Positions 19,615-29,426 of a stretch of DNA of 64,000 bases are shown one piece after another (position 1 is the stretch's first letter; each line of letters begins with the position of its first letter). The notes under the pieces were generated by a model, which did no database searches, was not told where the DNA came from, and worked only from the letters and a program-made list of their open reading frames with translations. The translations under genes were made by a program, and so were the position numbers. Origin of the DNA: Pythium myriotylum (taxonomy: Eukaryota > Oomycota > Peronosporomycetes > Pythiales > Pythiaceae); NCBI GenBank assembly GCA_023091665.1, contig JALJCQ010000015.1, positions 2,914,001 through 2,978,000 on the forward strand, in the 5' to 3' direction.

Positions 19615-20400
19615 TTAGAAACCAGCAAGCGCAGCCGAGATAACACCAGCGGTGGCCGCAGTCTTACCCTTACCGCTCTTCATCCAGCACGTGCCGCCGT
19701 TGAAGTTGCTCCACGAGTACGCCTTGCAGTCCTTGTTCTCCTTGCACAGCGAGCAGCACACACCGGCGTCCTTCGCAGGCTTGTTACCGATGTCGTTACC
19801 GATGAAGTCGGTGTCGTACTCGAACGGGCACACCGGACCCCAGAGCTGCACGATGCTCGACGAGTGCGCACCAGGCTTGGCAATCACATGGCCGACGCTG
19901 CTCTTGAGCCAGCAGGTGCCGCCGTTGTAGTCGTTCCAGGCGTAGGCCGTGCAGCCGGGGTGCTCGTTACAGACATCACAGCAGTCCTCGAACTTCTTGC
20001 CGGGCTTGTTGGCGATGTCGTTCCCGACAAAGTCGATGTCCTTGTAGAGGTTGCAGACAAGCGATGGCGCGTCACGCACGCAGTCGGTGGCCGAGACGCC
20101 GGCCTTGTCCACAAGCTTACCCGCGTGGGACTTGAGCCAGCACGTGCCGCCCTGGTACTCGTTCCACGTGTACGTGAGGCAGCCCGTGGTCTTCTCGCAA
20201 GCGCTCGCGCACGAGTCGAGCTTGCCCTTGACACTCGTGAGATCGAAGCCGAGGCGGTCCTTGTTGGCGAGCACGTTGCAAGTGGTGTTGACAGGCGGCT
20301 GGGGCGTGTCCACAGGCATGGGCGGGAGCGTCGGGCACGGCGTGGTTTCGGCAGAAGCCACAGCAGCTGAGAGGGCGAGGAGGAGACCAGTAGCGAGCAT
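19615..20400 (-). CDS. Secreted triple PAN/Apple-domain protein
   Basis: Encodes 261 residues: signal peptide (1-17), a short Pro-rich linker, then three modules opening at CNVLANKDRLGFDL, CNLYKDIDFVGNDI and CPFEYDTDFIGNDI. All cysteines, CKAYSW-type and GGTCW motifs are kept. Its last two modules are the apparent twin of the broken gene at 11721-12408 (near identity over about 420 bp). The intact copy here defines the 11 bases missing there. The initiator is at 20447-20465. It is the last PAN gene of the cluster; the next gene (21756) is on the other strand. Confidence 0.87.
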   Translation of the reverse strand: MLATGLLLALSAAVASAETTPCPTLPPMPVDTPQPPVNTTCNVLANKDRLGFDLTSVKGKLDSCASACEKTTGCLTYTWNEYQGGTCWLKSHAGKLVDKAGVSATDCVRDAPSLVCNLYKDIDFVGNDIANKPGKKFEDCCDVCNEHPGCTAYAWNDYNGGTCWLKSSVGHVIAKPGAHSSSIVQLWGPVCPFEYDTDFIGNDIGNKPAKDAGVCCSLCKENKDCKAYSWSNFNGGTCWMKSGKGKTAATAGVISAALAGF

Positions 20401-20446
20401 GGTGGTGGCGAGTAAGACTTGAGGGAACCGGGTTCTCGGTTGAGAC

Positions 20447-20465
20447 GCAAAAAGCGGAATGAGCT
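20447..20465 (-). promoter_or_regulatory. Inr + FPR core promoter of the PAN gene at 19615-20400
   Basis: The minus strand reads GCTCATTCCGCTTTTTGCG, matching the Inr and most of the FPR, about 50-65 nt upstream of the ATG. Confidence 0.65.
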
Positions 20466-21755
20466 CTGGCCTCGACTGGATTCAAGGCGGATGAAGTCCA
20501 GAGGGGGAGAGAGTTAGTCGCTCATTACGAAACAGCTGAAATGAATCACTAACGAGAAGCACGTGGATGTTGCCGTGGTGAGATCCAAAGACAGACTCGG
20601 CCGTCTGGTGGATGCAACAGCGGGACGCGAAATCCAGTCATTTTGACTCGAGCGGAAATATCCACGTGGGACTTGGGTCCAGAATAATTCAACTAGTGGC
20701 CCGTTTCTGGCCATTACTCACCCGCGGTCAGTCACGTAAGCGGGACAAACCTCTTGAAAACGTATAAATAAGAGGAGATTTATTTTTTGAGGTCGTTCCC
20801 AAGACCCAGAAAAAGAGTACCCTATTAGGTTACACTGGACGTAACCCGTTCCCAACAACAAAGTCAGGAAGGAGTGCGCTTGAGGGCAAGGCCACCGCGT
20901 CGTGTTTTCAGTGGGAGCGCAGAATCTTCTCAGTCCGACTGCAGTTCGTTCTGTATTCACAGATCCACAGAAAATGCTTTTGTGGAGTTTGACTGTGTTA
21001 GTTTTCATGGCATGCGAATATTCTGTGGGTGACGCGTAAAATACATCGAAGTTATGTAGTATATTTCCTGGGAGGATGTTAATTTCCGTAGGACCACAAA
21101 ACATTACCGTAATTGAGAAAGATGATATCGGTGCGTTTATGAAGATTGACGCCTTTGGAGGGCAACACAATCGGCACTATTCTCTCGGCGAAGGATACTG
21201 TTTCGTGGGTGCTACGTGGCTGCCAACAGAATTATATAGATAAGAATATAGGGATCTACTAGGTTGTCGGACACTCGGTAGTACGAGAAAAACTGCGACG
21301 AAAGGTTGCACTTGGACGGAGAAATCGAAATTCTTTGTGACTATGAAACTCCGCATGTTTGCCAAGATACACTAGCTTTCTGCATTGAATCTCCCTCCCG
21401 AAGTCATATGTAGTGAAGACTGACCAATGCCTTCGGAAGACCAATGCGAATCCAACGAGACAATGAGTCTTCTCAGGTCTGTTGAGTCGAAGCAACCACG
21501 ACATGTCGTCACTCGTGCCATGAGACGTGTGGTTTTATGCTATTTGTATTCTATGCTATCTCCCCAATTAGTGACAGTGACTAAACGACTCCATGTCTCG
21601 GATTACCTGGCGTGAGAACGTCTGTCACAACGCTGGGTGATGAATAGGCCTCTCCTTGGCTGACGTACCTTTCTCCCTCCCATTCAGCTTCTTCCGTGCC
21701 TCATCTGGTGACAAACTGCAATCTGCCGCCTTCCAACCACTCGTCTTTCTTCAAT
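20466..21755. other. Intergenic, 1.3 kb, nothing recognised
   Basis: Divergent spacer between a PAN gene and the first phosphatase gene. It is more AT-rich than its surroundings in places. A 150-codon minus-strand frame at 20718-21170 has no recognisable content. Confidence 0.4.
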
Positions 21756-22666
21756 ATGACCATCGCAACTGAGACCGTCACAAGGCCGCGTACGCTCATC
21801 GTCTTCGACTACGATCTCTCACTCGTGGATGTCGACTGCGAACAGTACTTCTTCTCCAAGCTCGCTCCCAAGTTGTTTGCAGAAGTCGCTGCCTCGCTCA
21901 CAGCTCCGCCGGCGTCGTGGACTGCAATGGTTGACGAAATGCTCGGCGAGTTCTCCAAGCGAATGCCCCACATCTCTCGCGAGACCATGATCGAGACCGT
22001 CGCCACCGTGCCCGTCTCACCAAAAGCGATTGATGCGATCAAGCTCGCTGTGGACCAACACGACGCCGCGGTCGTCATTATCAGTGACGCGAACGAACAT
22101 TTCATCCAGAGTATGCTCGACCGACGTGGCCTGAACAAGTACATCCAAGAAGTCCACACGAACCGGTCATGGTGGGCTGATGAAAAGAGTAACCGCCTCC
22201 ACGAAAAGCCGTATCATCCAGAGGAGAGTGAGCCGCACGGTTGCGAGTGGTGTCCGTCCAACATGTGCAAAGGTAAGAAAGGCTACGCACAATGTCTAAT
22301 TAAGCAGTCTCACAGGCTTTTTACAGGTCGAATCCTGGACGAAGTTCGCAGCAAGGGCAACTACGATCTCGTCTTGTATGTTGGTGACGGCTCTGGAGAC
22401 TTTTGTCCGTCTACACGGCTCACGAGGTACGTATTGATCGTCTAGCGAGCTCTTTATTAGCACCACTAATCGTCGATGGAATCCACAGCAAAGACACTGT
22501 TTTCGCTCGCGCCAACAGCCCGGATGGCAAGTCGTACGGACTTCTGGAGAAGATCGAAGCAAATCGCGCGAAAGTGCAAGCACGAGTCGTTCAGTGGCAC
22601 TCGAGCGACGACATCTACGACCACTTCGCGCTGACGCTGAAAGAGAAGGCAGCGTCATTGTCGTGA
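21756..22666 (+). CDS. PHOSPHO-type HAD phosphatase, tandem copy 1
   Basis: Three exons: 21756-22272, 22327-22426 and 22489-22666; introns of 54 and 62 nt are GT-AG. The product is 264 residues. Motif I is DYDLSLVD (DxDxS), motif II is IISDAN, and the metal-binding motif is GDGSGDFCP. A C-x-x-C-x4-CKG block (GCEWCPSNMCKG) spans the first junction. This set is typical of the PHOSPHO1/PHOSPHO2 family (Mg-dependent hydrolysis of phosphocholine, phosphoethanolamine, pyridoxal phosphate or pyrophosphate, depending on member). The substrate cannot be read here. No signal peptide, so cytosolic. The first ATG consistent with motif I near the N-terminus was chosen. Confidence 0.85.
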
Positions 22667-22919
22667 GGCATGAGAACAATGCACGTCTTTGACAAAAGAA
22701 ACAATTCCATATCTGCATCGATAATACACGTGCACTACCCTACGAATGATTTCAACGACTTTTCAAGATCCCAAGAACCACCACTCAGCAAACACTCCAG
22801 AATTCTGATGAATCTTCCTCGACCAATCGACAACCCGTGTTTGATTATGCTCCCAAACACCTCGGGGTAATCGAGGCTTGCCCTCACTTTCTCACTGACC
22901 AAGAAGGGAGATCGTGACG

Positions 22920-23818
22920 ATGGGCATCTCTAGCCGACCGAAGGATGGCGACAAGCCACGCGTTCTCGTCGTGTTTGACTACGACTGGAGTCTCATCAAC
23001 GACGAAGCAGGTGTGCCCTTTCTGAAGCAGCTCTGCCCGGAACTCCTCCTAGAAGCCAAGCAAGCTGTAGCAGAAGACTGGCCGGCGCTCGCCGACCATC
23101 TGATGGAGGAACTGTCGAGGCGACAGCCCCATTTGAGCCGCGACCAGATGCGAGAGGCGATGTCTCGTATCGCGATCCAGCCCAAGATGGCAGGTGCTGT
23201 GAGGGTTGCAGTCGAGAACGTCGACGCCACAGTAATGATCGTCAGCGACAACATTGAAGAGTTCATCCAGAGTTTCCTCGATCACCACAACCTCGCTCAG
23301 TTCGTCTCACAGATCCACGCGAACAAATCGCACTGGGACTCGACTGTCGAGAACAGACTTCGAGTCGAGCCGTACCACGCTCGAGAGGAAGAGCCACATG
23401 GATGCGAACTGTGTCCTGTGAGTCTCTGCAAAGGTACGGTTGATTTACTCACTGGTTGTTCAATTTGTGAACTCACGATTTAAATGAAATATCCCGCCAG
23501 GGCGCGTTTTGGACTCCCTTCGAAAGCAAACCCACTACGACATTGTCCTCTACGTGGGCGGCGGCATCGGAGACTACTGCCCAGCCACGCGTCTCACGAG
23601 GTGAGTCAAATTGCTGTCGTGAATTATGATGTCTACCTTGTGACTCTCGTCTCTCCGGCGATGATGTAGTGCTCGCGCGAGCCAACGACCCGGACGGCAA
23701 ATCCTACGATCTTCTGGAGAAGATCCAGGCCAATGCTCTCAGCGTCCACGCACGCGTGCTGCCCTGGCGCACGGGCGAGGACGTTTTCTCCCATTTGGTG
23801 CAGCTTCTCGGTGGCTAA
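22920..23818 (+). pseudogene. PHOSPHO-type HAD phosphatase, tandem copy 2, probably inactive
   Basis: Exons by alignment with its neighbours: 22920-23433, 23501-23600 and 23659-23818 (774 nt, 258 codons). Intron 1 is normal (67 nt). Intron 2 keeps GTGAGT, but the expected acceptor at 23657-23658 reads GG instead of AG. The next AG (23668-23669) shifts the frame. The metal-binding GDG is GGG (VGGGIGDYCP), which removes an Asp. Motif I (DYDWSLIN), IVSDN and the cysteine block remain. Two separate lesions in one gene point to loss of function. A GG acceptor might still be used rarely, so this call is likely rather than certain. Confidence 0.65.
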
Positions 23819-23998
23819 ATCTCCCACAACGTCTGTGACGTGTGTTCTGCTCATCACTCTATCCCCACTTGACCAATCGGAAGAATCTTGATGATGTGTA
23901 TGTGCGACTTGTGTATCTTCTACGGGAGGGAATCCCATCAACTTGCGCGAGTCACAGACTGCGATGACGTCGACGACGGTCTCACTTGGCGATTCCTC

Positions 23999-24938
23999 AT
24001 GGCTCCACTCACCCGTGCAGCCGCGGCGTCGACGCCTCGCTCGCCACGCGCGCTCATCGTGTTCGACTTTGACGAGTCGCTCGTGGACGAAGACAGCGAC
24101 ATCTTCTTTCTCAAGTCGCTGTGTCCGCAGCTGCTGATGGAGATCCTCGCGTCGCCCGTCGTGACCCCCGAAGGCCATTCGGAGCTCGTCGACAGTGCGT
24201 TCACGAGGTTCCACGAACGGATGCCCGAGGTCACGCGCGAGCAGATGAAATCGACGAGTGCCAAGGTGCCTGTGTCGTCCAAGATGCTCGAGGCCGTCAA
24301 GCTCGCGGTCGACGAGCACGCCGCGACGGTCGTGGTCGCGAGCGACGCCAACGACTTCTTCATCAAGAATATGCTCGAGCACCACGGGATGCAGCGGTAC
24401 GTCTCCGAGATCCACGCCAACAAGGCCAAGTGGGACAAGCCCAAGAGCGCGCGTCTGCGCGTGCGACCGTACCACGCCAAGTCTCGCAAGCCGCACGGCT
24501 GCGCGCTCTGTCCGCGGAACCTCTGCAAAGGTGAAGCAATAACACCAAGAAAGATGGAATAGTGGACGTGGGTCTGACGTGGTTGACGTGTGATATCGTA
24601 GGGCTCATTATCGACGCGCTGCGCAAGAAGCAAACCTACGATCTGGTGCTCTACGTCGGCGACGGCAAGGGCGACTACTGTCCGGCCACGCGCCTCACCA
24701 GGTACGCGGCTCGTCCGACCTGATGGAAAATAAACTCCTGACATGGAAGACGCATGTCGGCAGTCGCGACACAGTGTTCGCACGCGCCAACGACGCCAAG
24801 GGCCGGTCGTTCGGGCTGCTGGAGAAGATCCAGAGCGCGCCGGACAAGGTCGCCGCGCGCGTCGTCGAGTGGCACTCGGGCGACGACATCTTCGAGCAGT
24901 TTCGCACGGCGCTCACGGCTGCCAAAACCTCCAAATGA
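23999..24938 (+). CDS. PHOSPHO-type HAD phosphatase, tandem copy 3
   Basis: Exons 23999-24530, 24602-24701 and 24764-24938 (introns 71 and 62 nt, GT-AG) give 268 residues. The motifs are DFDESLVD, VASDAN, GCALCPRNLCKG and GDGKGDYCPATRL. The middle exon is exactly 100 nt, as in its three neighbours, and the introns fall at the same codons (within the Gly of CKG and the Ser after RLT). The start was set at the ATG 12 residues before the Ala/Thr/Pro-rich N-terminus; the frame extends further upstream to an ATG at 23888, which is less like the paralogues. Very GC-rich third positions compared with copies 1 and 2. Confidence 0.87.
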
Positions 24939-25194
24939 GACAACAGCAAGGGCCATCGGCAAGAACCTCTGGGCGTAGTACTGTACATAGATCCTTGCTC
25001 ACGTTGGACAAGAGAGACCTTCTCTCTCAAAGTGTACATACCAAATTGCGCGATCTGTCGTTTTATCGGAGACCGTATGCGACGTGTGCATATTTGATAT
25101 TTGTATGGAATCGTGGGACACGCAACGAGAAGATGCGCATTTTGGCGTGCGTCGTTGACGTCACCGGTCGTTTGGACACAAAGGAAGCGTCGCG

Positions 25195-26101
25195 ATGGGA
25201 TCCTCAGGCACGGCGCCGCGCGCGCTCGTGGTCTTCGATTTCGACTGCTCGCTCGTGAACGAGGACTCGGACGCGCGCTTCTGCCGTGCGCTTTGTCCGG
25301 AGCTGCTCGCTCGCCTCGAAATGCCGCCGCACACGCCGCCGCCGCAGGGCTGGCCGGCGCTCATGGACGAGGTCTTCGGCGACTTTGCGACGCGCTACCC
25401 TCACGTCACACAGCGCGAGATCCTCGACGTCGTCGGGCAGATCGCTGTGTTCCCCGAGATGCTGGAGGCCGTGCGCCATGTTGTGGACGAGCACGAGGCG
25501 ACGGTCGTGATCATCAGCGATGCCAACACGGTCTTCATCGAGAGCATGCTCGAGCGCCACGGACTGCGAGGCCACGTCGCTGAGATCCACACGAACGTCG
25601 GCGTGTGGGAGGAGAGTCGTCTGCGAGTGAGACCGTACCGTAGCGAGAACCAGGACCACCACGGGTGCGAACTCTGTCCGTGGAACTTGTGCAAAGGTGG
25701 GTTAGTGCGTGGATTTGATGTGGTCAATGGCTTATGTCGTGAGGGGATTATTATTTTGTAGGGACGATCGTCGACGAGCTGCGAAGGAAGGGCCAGTACG
25801 ACGTCGTTCTCTACGTGGGCGATGGTATCGGCGACTACTGCCCGTCGACACGGCTCACGAGGTGAGTTCCCCCTCTCCATCGATGACTGGACTCCAAGTT
25901 TTCTAATTCTCTTGTTTTATTTGCAGTCGAGATATCGTCTTTGCTAGGGCTAATGACGCTGCAGGCAAGTCTTTTGGTCTGCTCCACCGAATCGAATCCA
26001 ACGCCGACTCGGTCCGCGCGCGCGTCGTGCAGTGGAACACGGGAAAAGATGTTCTCGTCAACTTTCAAGAGACACTGCGAGCTACGCGCGTCCAGGCGTA
26101 G
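25195..26101 (+). CDS. PHOSPHO-type HAD phosphatase, tandem copy 4
   Basis: Exons 25195-25696, 25762-25861 and 25927-26101 (both introns 65 nt, GT-AG) give 258 residues. The motifs are DFDCSLVN, IISDAN, GCELCPWNLCKG and GDGIGDYCPSTRL, all intact. Its short N-terminus (MGSSGTAPRALVVFDFD) puts motif I within 20 residues of the start, supporting the ATG at 25195. The 3' end lies only 130 bp from the convergent membrane-protein gene. Confidence 0.88.
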
Positions 26102-26232
26102 AAGCTGACACCTTCTCCACTGATTCGAGCCTCACATGAGCTCGACGCTAGTGTATCGTGAAGGGTGATGTCGTGGAATGCAACTTGAGTTATCCGAGAA
26201 ATAATGTAGTACTGTGCGTCTCTCGTGTGAGT

Positions 26233-29051
26233 CTAACAAAACATGTACTCGTCATTGTCGAGGACCCAATCAGGTACGTTTGCAGGGGGCTTCATCTCCA
26301 CCCCCTTGATTGGATTCGTGAGCGAGTACTTGCGAATCGTGAAGTCGAGTTTGTTCATGTCAAAGGTAGGCGACTCCAGAGCGACACTAATCGGGATCCA
26401 CTCGACTTCTTCGTCGCGCTCATAACCGGGCATCGTCAGGTAGTACGGTCCAACAAGAGCCTCGGCGACACTACCTGGCGTGATCTTTTGCTTACCGCAG
26501 AGCCGCAGGCGGACGAGCACGTTGACCAGCACACGACCAATTTTGCGTTTTGAAGCATCCAATGGTACCCAAAGAGGTAAACGACCCAGAGCATCACCAG
26601 AAAGAGTTGGTTATGAAGATCCGAGAGAATGCCGAGCTGGAGACGCAGGTGGTTGACGCCCGTGATGGTCACAGCCGCGATGAACGTCGGTAGAACCCCG
26701 AAGAAGATGATGGGGGAGAGGAATGGCAGCACATATCGCGTTGCACCTCGCAGGATCAAGTGCTGGCATGTGAGACTATAAAAATTGTACGAGATGGAAA
26801 TGACGCGCACAACGCCGATGAACGAGTCAAGATAATTGACGAACTGCCCGGGCTTACACTTGTAGTACGGCGAGTCACTGGTCTTGAGCACGAAGCCTTC
26901 GGTCCACAAGTCGACTCCGTTCACCCACCAAGTACAGTTGCTGTCGGCTGCACCAATGTACCACGTCACGAGATTGAGCCAGAGAATTACTTTGGAAAGC
27001 TGGATGTTGCGACCATGCGAGATTGTAGACAGATTCACTGTGAAGAACGAGTCGAGCAATTGCGTGAGCGCATTGCTGTCGAGCCATGCGTTAGCTTTCA
27101 CGCGACGCAGCATCGCAAGGATATTCTTGAGGTTTTGCACAACCCAGACAGAGAAGACAGTGCACCCGACGAGGGAGACGAGTGCGTAGACATTCACTAG
27201 AACTTTTTCGGTACCTCGACTGAATGTCGTCGTGATGATCGTATTGGGTCCGTTCTTGATGAGATCGAAGAACACATTTGGAAACGGCTCGTCACCCTCC
27301 TGAGGGACCCGTCCACCAAGCACACAGGATACGATCGCCCCCGGGTTCGCAATTTTTTCAATATGCGTGTACTGGAATGTCGACCCGTTGGGGAAGTAGA
27401 CTGGCTCCAGGACCATCATCGAGAACGTGTCTTTCCCCGTCCCTTCGCCGAAGCACCGCCAGTCGACATACCCTTGTCGGTTTACCACGCTTTGTGAGAC
27501 TTCTCGCTGGCGACACGCGCCTGAGCGATCAAAGGTCGCGACCCAGCCAGCCGCGTGAGCGTCTTTGCAAAAGTCGAGGCATCCATCGCGCGTCAGGCAG
27601 ACTGTCGACATTCGTGAGCGGATCTTCGTGAGCTCAGTCTCGTTCGTGATTTGGTTCTCACTGATCACACGCGGGATAAAGAATTGGGAGCCGTAGGCTG
27701 TAAGCACACTCGACTGAGGCTGTGCGTCCAAATAGACGGGGTCCGGGTAGCTCGCCTTGTGGAGATTCGGAGCGAGGTTCCAATTCTGGCAAATTCCGAT
27801 CGTGTCAGATTTCTCGAGGAAATACCGCTCAACAAACCGTCCTTCTTCGGCCTGGTTTTTGATGTGCATACCGACAAACAAGTACGGCGCATAGTACGAA
27901 AAATCCACGACGGCGTCTCGGAAGTCTTTCGGAGCGAGCCCAACCAGCCACCACAGCCGTTCGCGTCCCAAAACAAGAGCATTCAGATCAGGTTCAGTGG
28001 GCTGCGTGCGCTCAGGTAGCGAACCCGACATCTTGCTGTATCGCACGCCCGACGGCTTGCCCGAGAGATCGCGAAATCCTTCGTAATAGCGGAACTCCTG
28101 GTTGAGCCCTTTCTTGCCTCCGAAGCCAATGGGATCCAGCGAATAGTTCCTAGCGAGCTCTTGCGTGAGCTGCTGTACCGCGTTGTCATGACCAAGCAAG
28201 TCTACGAGGAGTTTACGTCGTGCAAGACAATCATCAAGATCCGGAAAAACCGTGTCCTGGTAAAGCTGTGCTCCTTGTTGGACGTACGTGTTGTTCGGAT
28301 CATAGGAGGACTGCCACTCGTAGTTCATGAGCTGCAGCACGTTGATGCCTTTGAGGCACATGACAGCTTCCGACACTTCGTTCACGCGACACGTTTGCTG
28401 CTCCATGAAGTTGTTGCCGGCATAGTAGCCTTTCGTCAGGCAATAATTGTCCATTTGCTGGCGGATCTTGGCACCCTTGGGCACGAGACTCGTGCGACAG
28501 AAGAGTCCGACGTACGGGTCTTGCTGGAAATCGTCTAGGTACTGAGCCCACTTGGTCGCACGGTTGAAGACGACAAAATCATTGTACATGTTGATAAACC
28601 GGATCGGCTTGCCTTCGGGTGCCGTGTACTTGACTCCCGACATGTCGTACAATGCCTTTGCGTACTGATAGTCGACTTCCATGGTCCAGTTCAGGTTATG
28701 GCTGAAGACGAGGTCATCGCCAGGCAACCCATAGAAGCTCAGCACGTAAGATTTGACAGGTGATGCAACGTTCCACACCAAGCTAGCGATGCACGACGCG
28801 AACTTGATCCAAAAATTGAAGCGGCGGCCGGGTGTTCGCGAACGCAGTGATGCCCCTACGTCCTTGAAGCTCACAAGTCGCTCTTTACTGGATCCTCCGA
28901 AGTGAGTATAACTCATGAGCTGTTTAGCAGCAACAGGATCTGTCTTCTTCGGCCATAGTGACTCGCTGGAAAGTGGGTCATTCGACGGCAGGGTACTGAA
29001 CTGACTGTCCACGGGCGAGATTTTACTGTTGGGCTTGGGCGGGGATGCCAT
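26233..29051 (-). pseudogene. Large multipass membrane protein, frameshifted near the 3' end
   Basis: Paralogue of 29427-32279. From the ATG at 29051 the frame reads a cytoplasmic N-terminus, a membrane segment, a roughly 500-residue Cys-containing ectodomain, and C-terminal membrane segments ending in YHWMLQNA. There a run of four A (near 26545) replaces the five expected from the paralogue. The annotated frame goes off into CWSTCSS and stops at 26436. The other frame carries the conserved tail (LCGKQ, GPYYLT, EWIP, VPDWVLD) to the stop at 26233. So one base is missing, either by mutation or by a homopolymer sequencing error. Function unknown. Confidence 0.7.
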
Positions 29052-29426
29052 GGCTGCCGACTCGTGTCTGGGGAACAATAACTGGGAATGAACCGATGCA
29101 GCTGGGATGGGTTGCTCGTTGCTTGGTCGGGGACGAATATGATTAAATTTAGATGCTTTGTCTATCTTTGGCACAACACAAAGGGTGACCTTTGTTGAGC
29201 GGACAGCAAGATTCTGGCACTACATTGGAAGTATAATTATGCGATGTAGCATCCCACAGTGCCTCAGCTTTTCTAGAGATAGATGAAGCCAATCAGCGAA
29301 CGTCGAGAGAATATCTTGAGTGACAATCAAGGACGAAATGATAGACCATTGCTGGTTCTCAAATTTGAGAAGCTTCAGAATTGCATTTTGCAAAATATGT
29401 CACCCAAATAGGTAACTGCAACAAGA
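29052..29426. other. Intergenic, nothing recognised
   Basis: 375 bp between the tandem paralogues, AT-richer than the genes. Confidence 0.4.

Noticed and set aside
20718..21170. 150-codon minus-strand frame in the gap before the phosphatases
   Set aside because: No recognised domain, AT-rich, no initiator; may be a repeat remnant but unsupported.
23601..23669. Use of the AG at 23668-23669 as acceptor in phosphatase copy 2
   Set aside because: Leaves 763 nt (not a multiple of three) and gives the wrong frame for the conserved LARAND segment.
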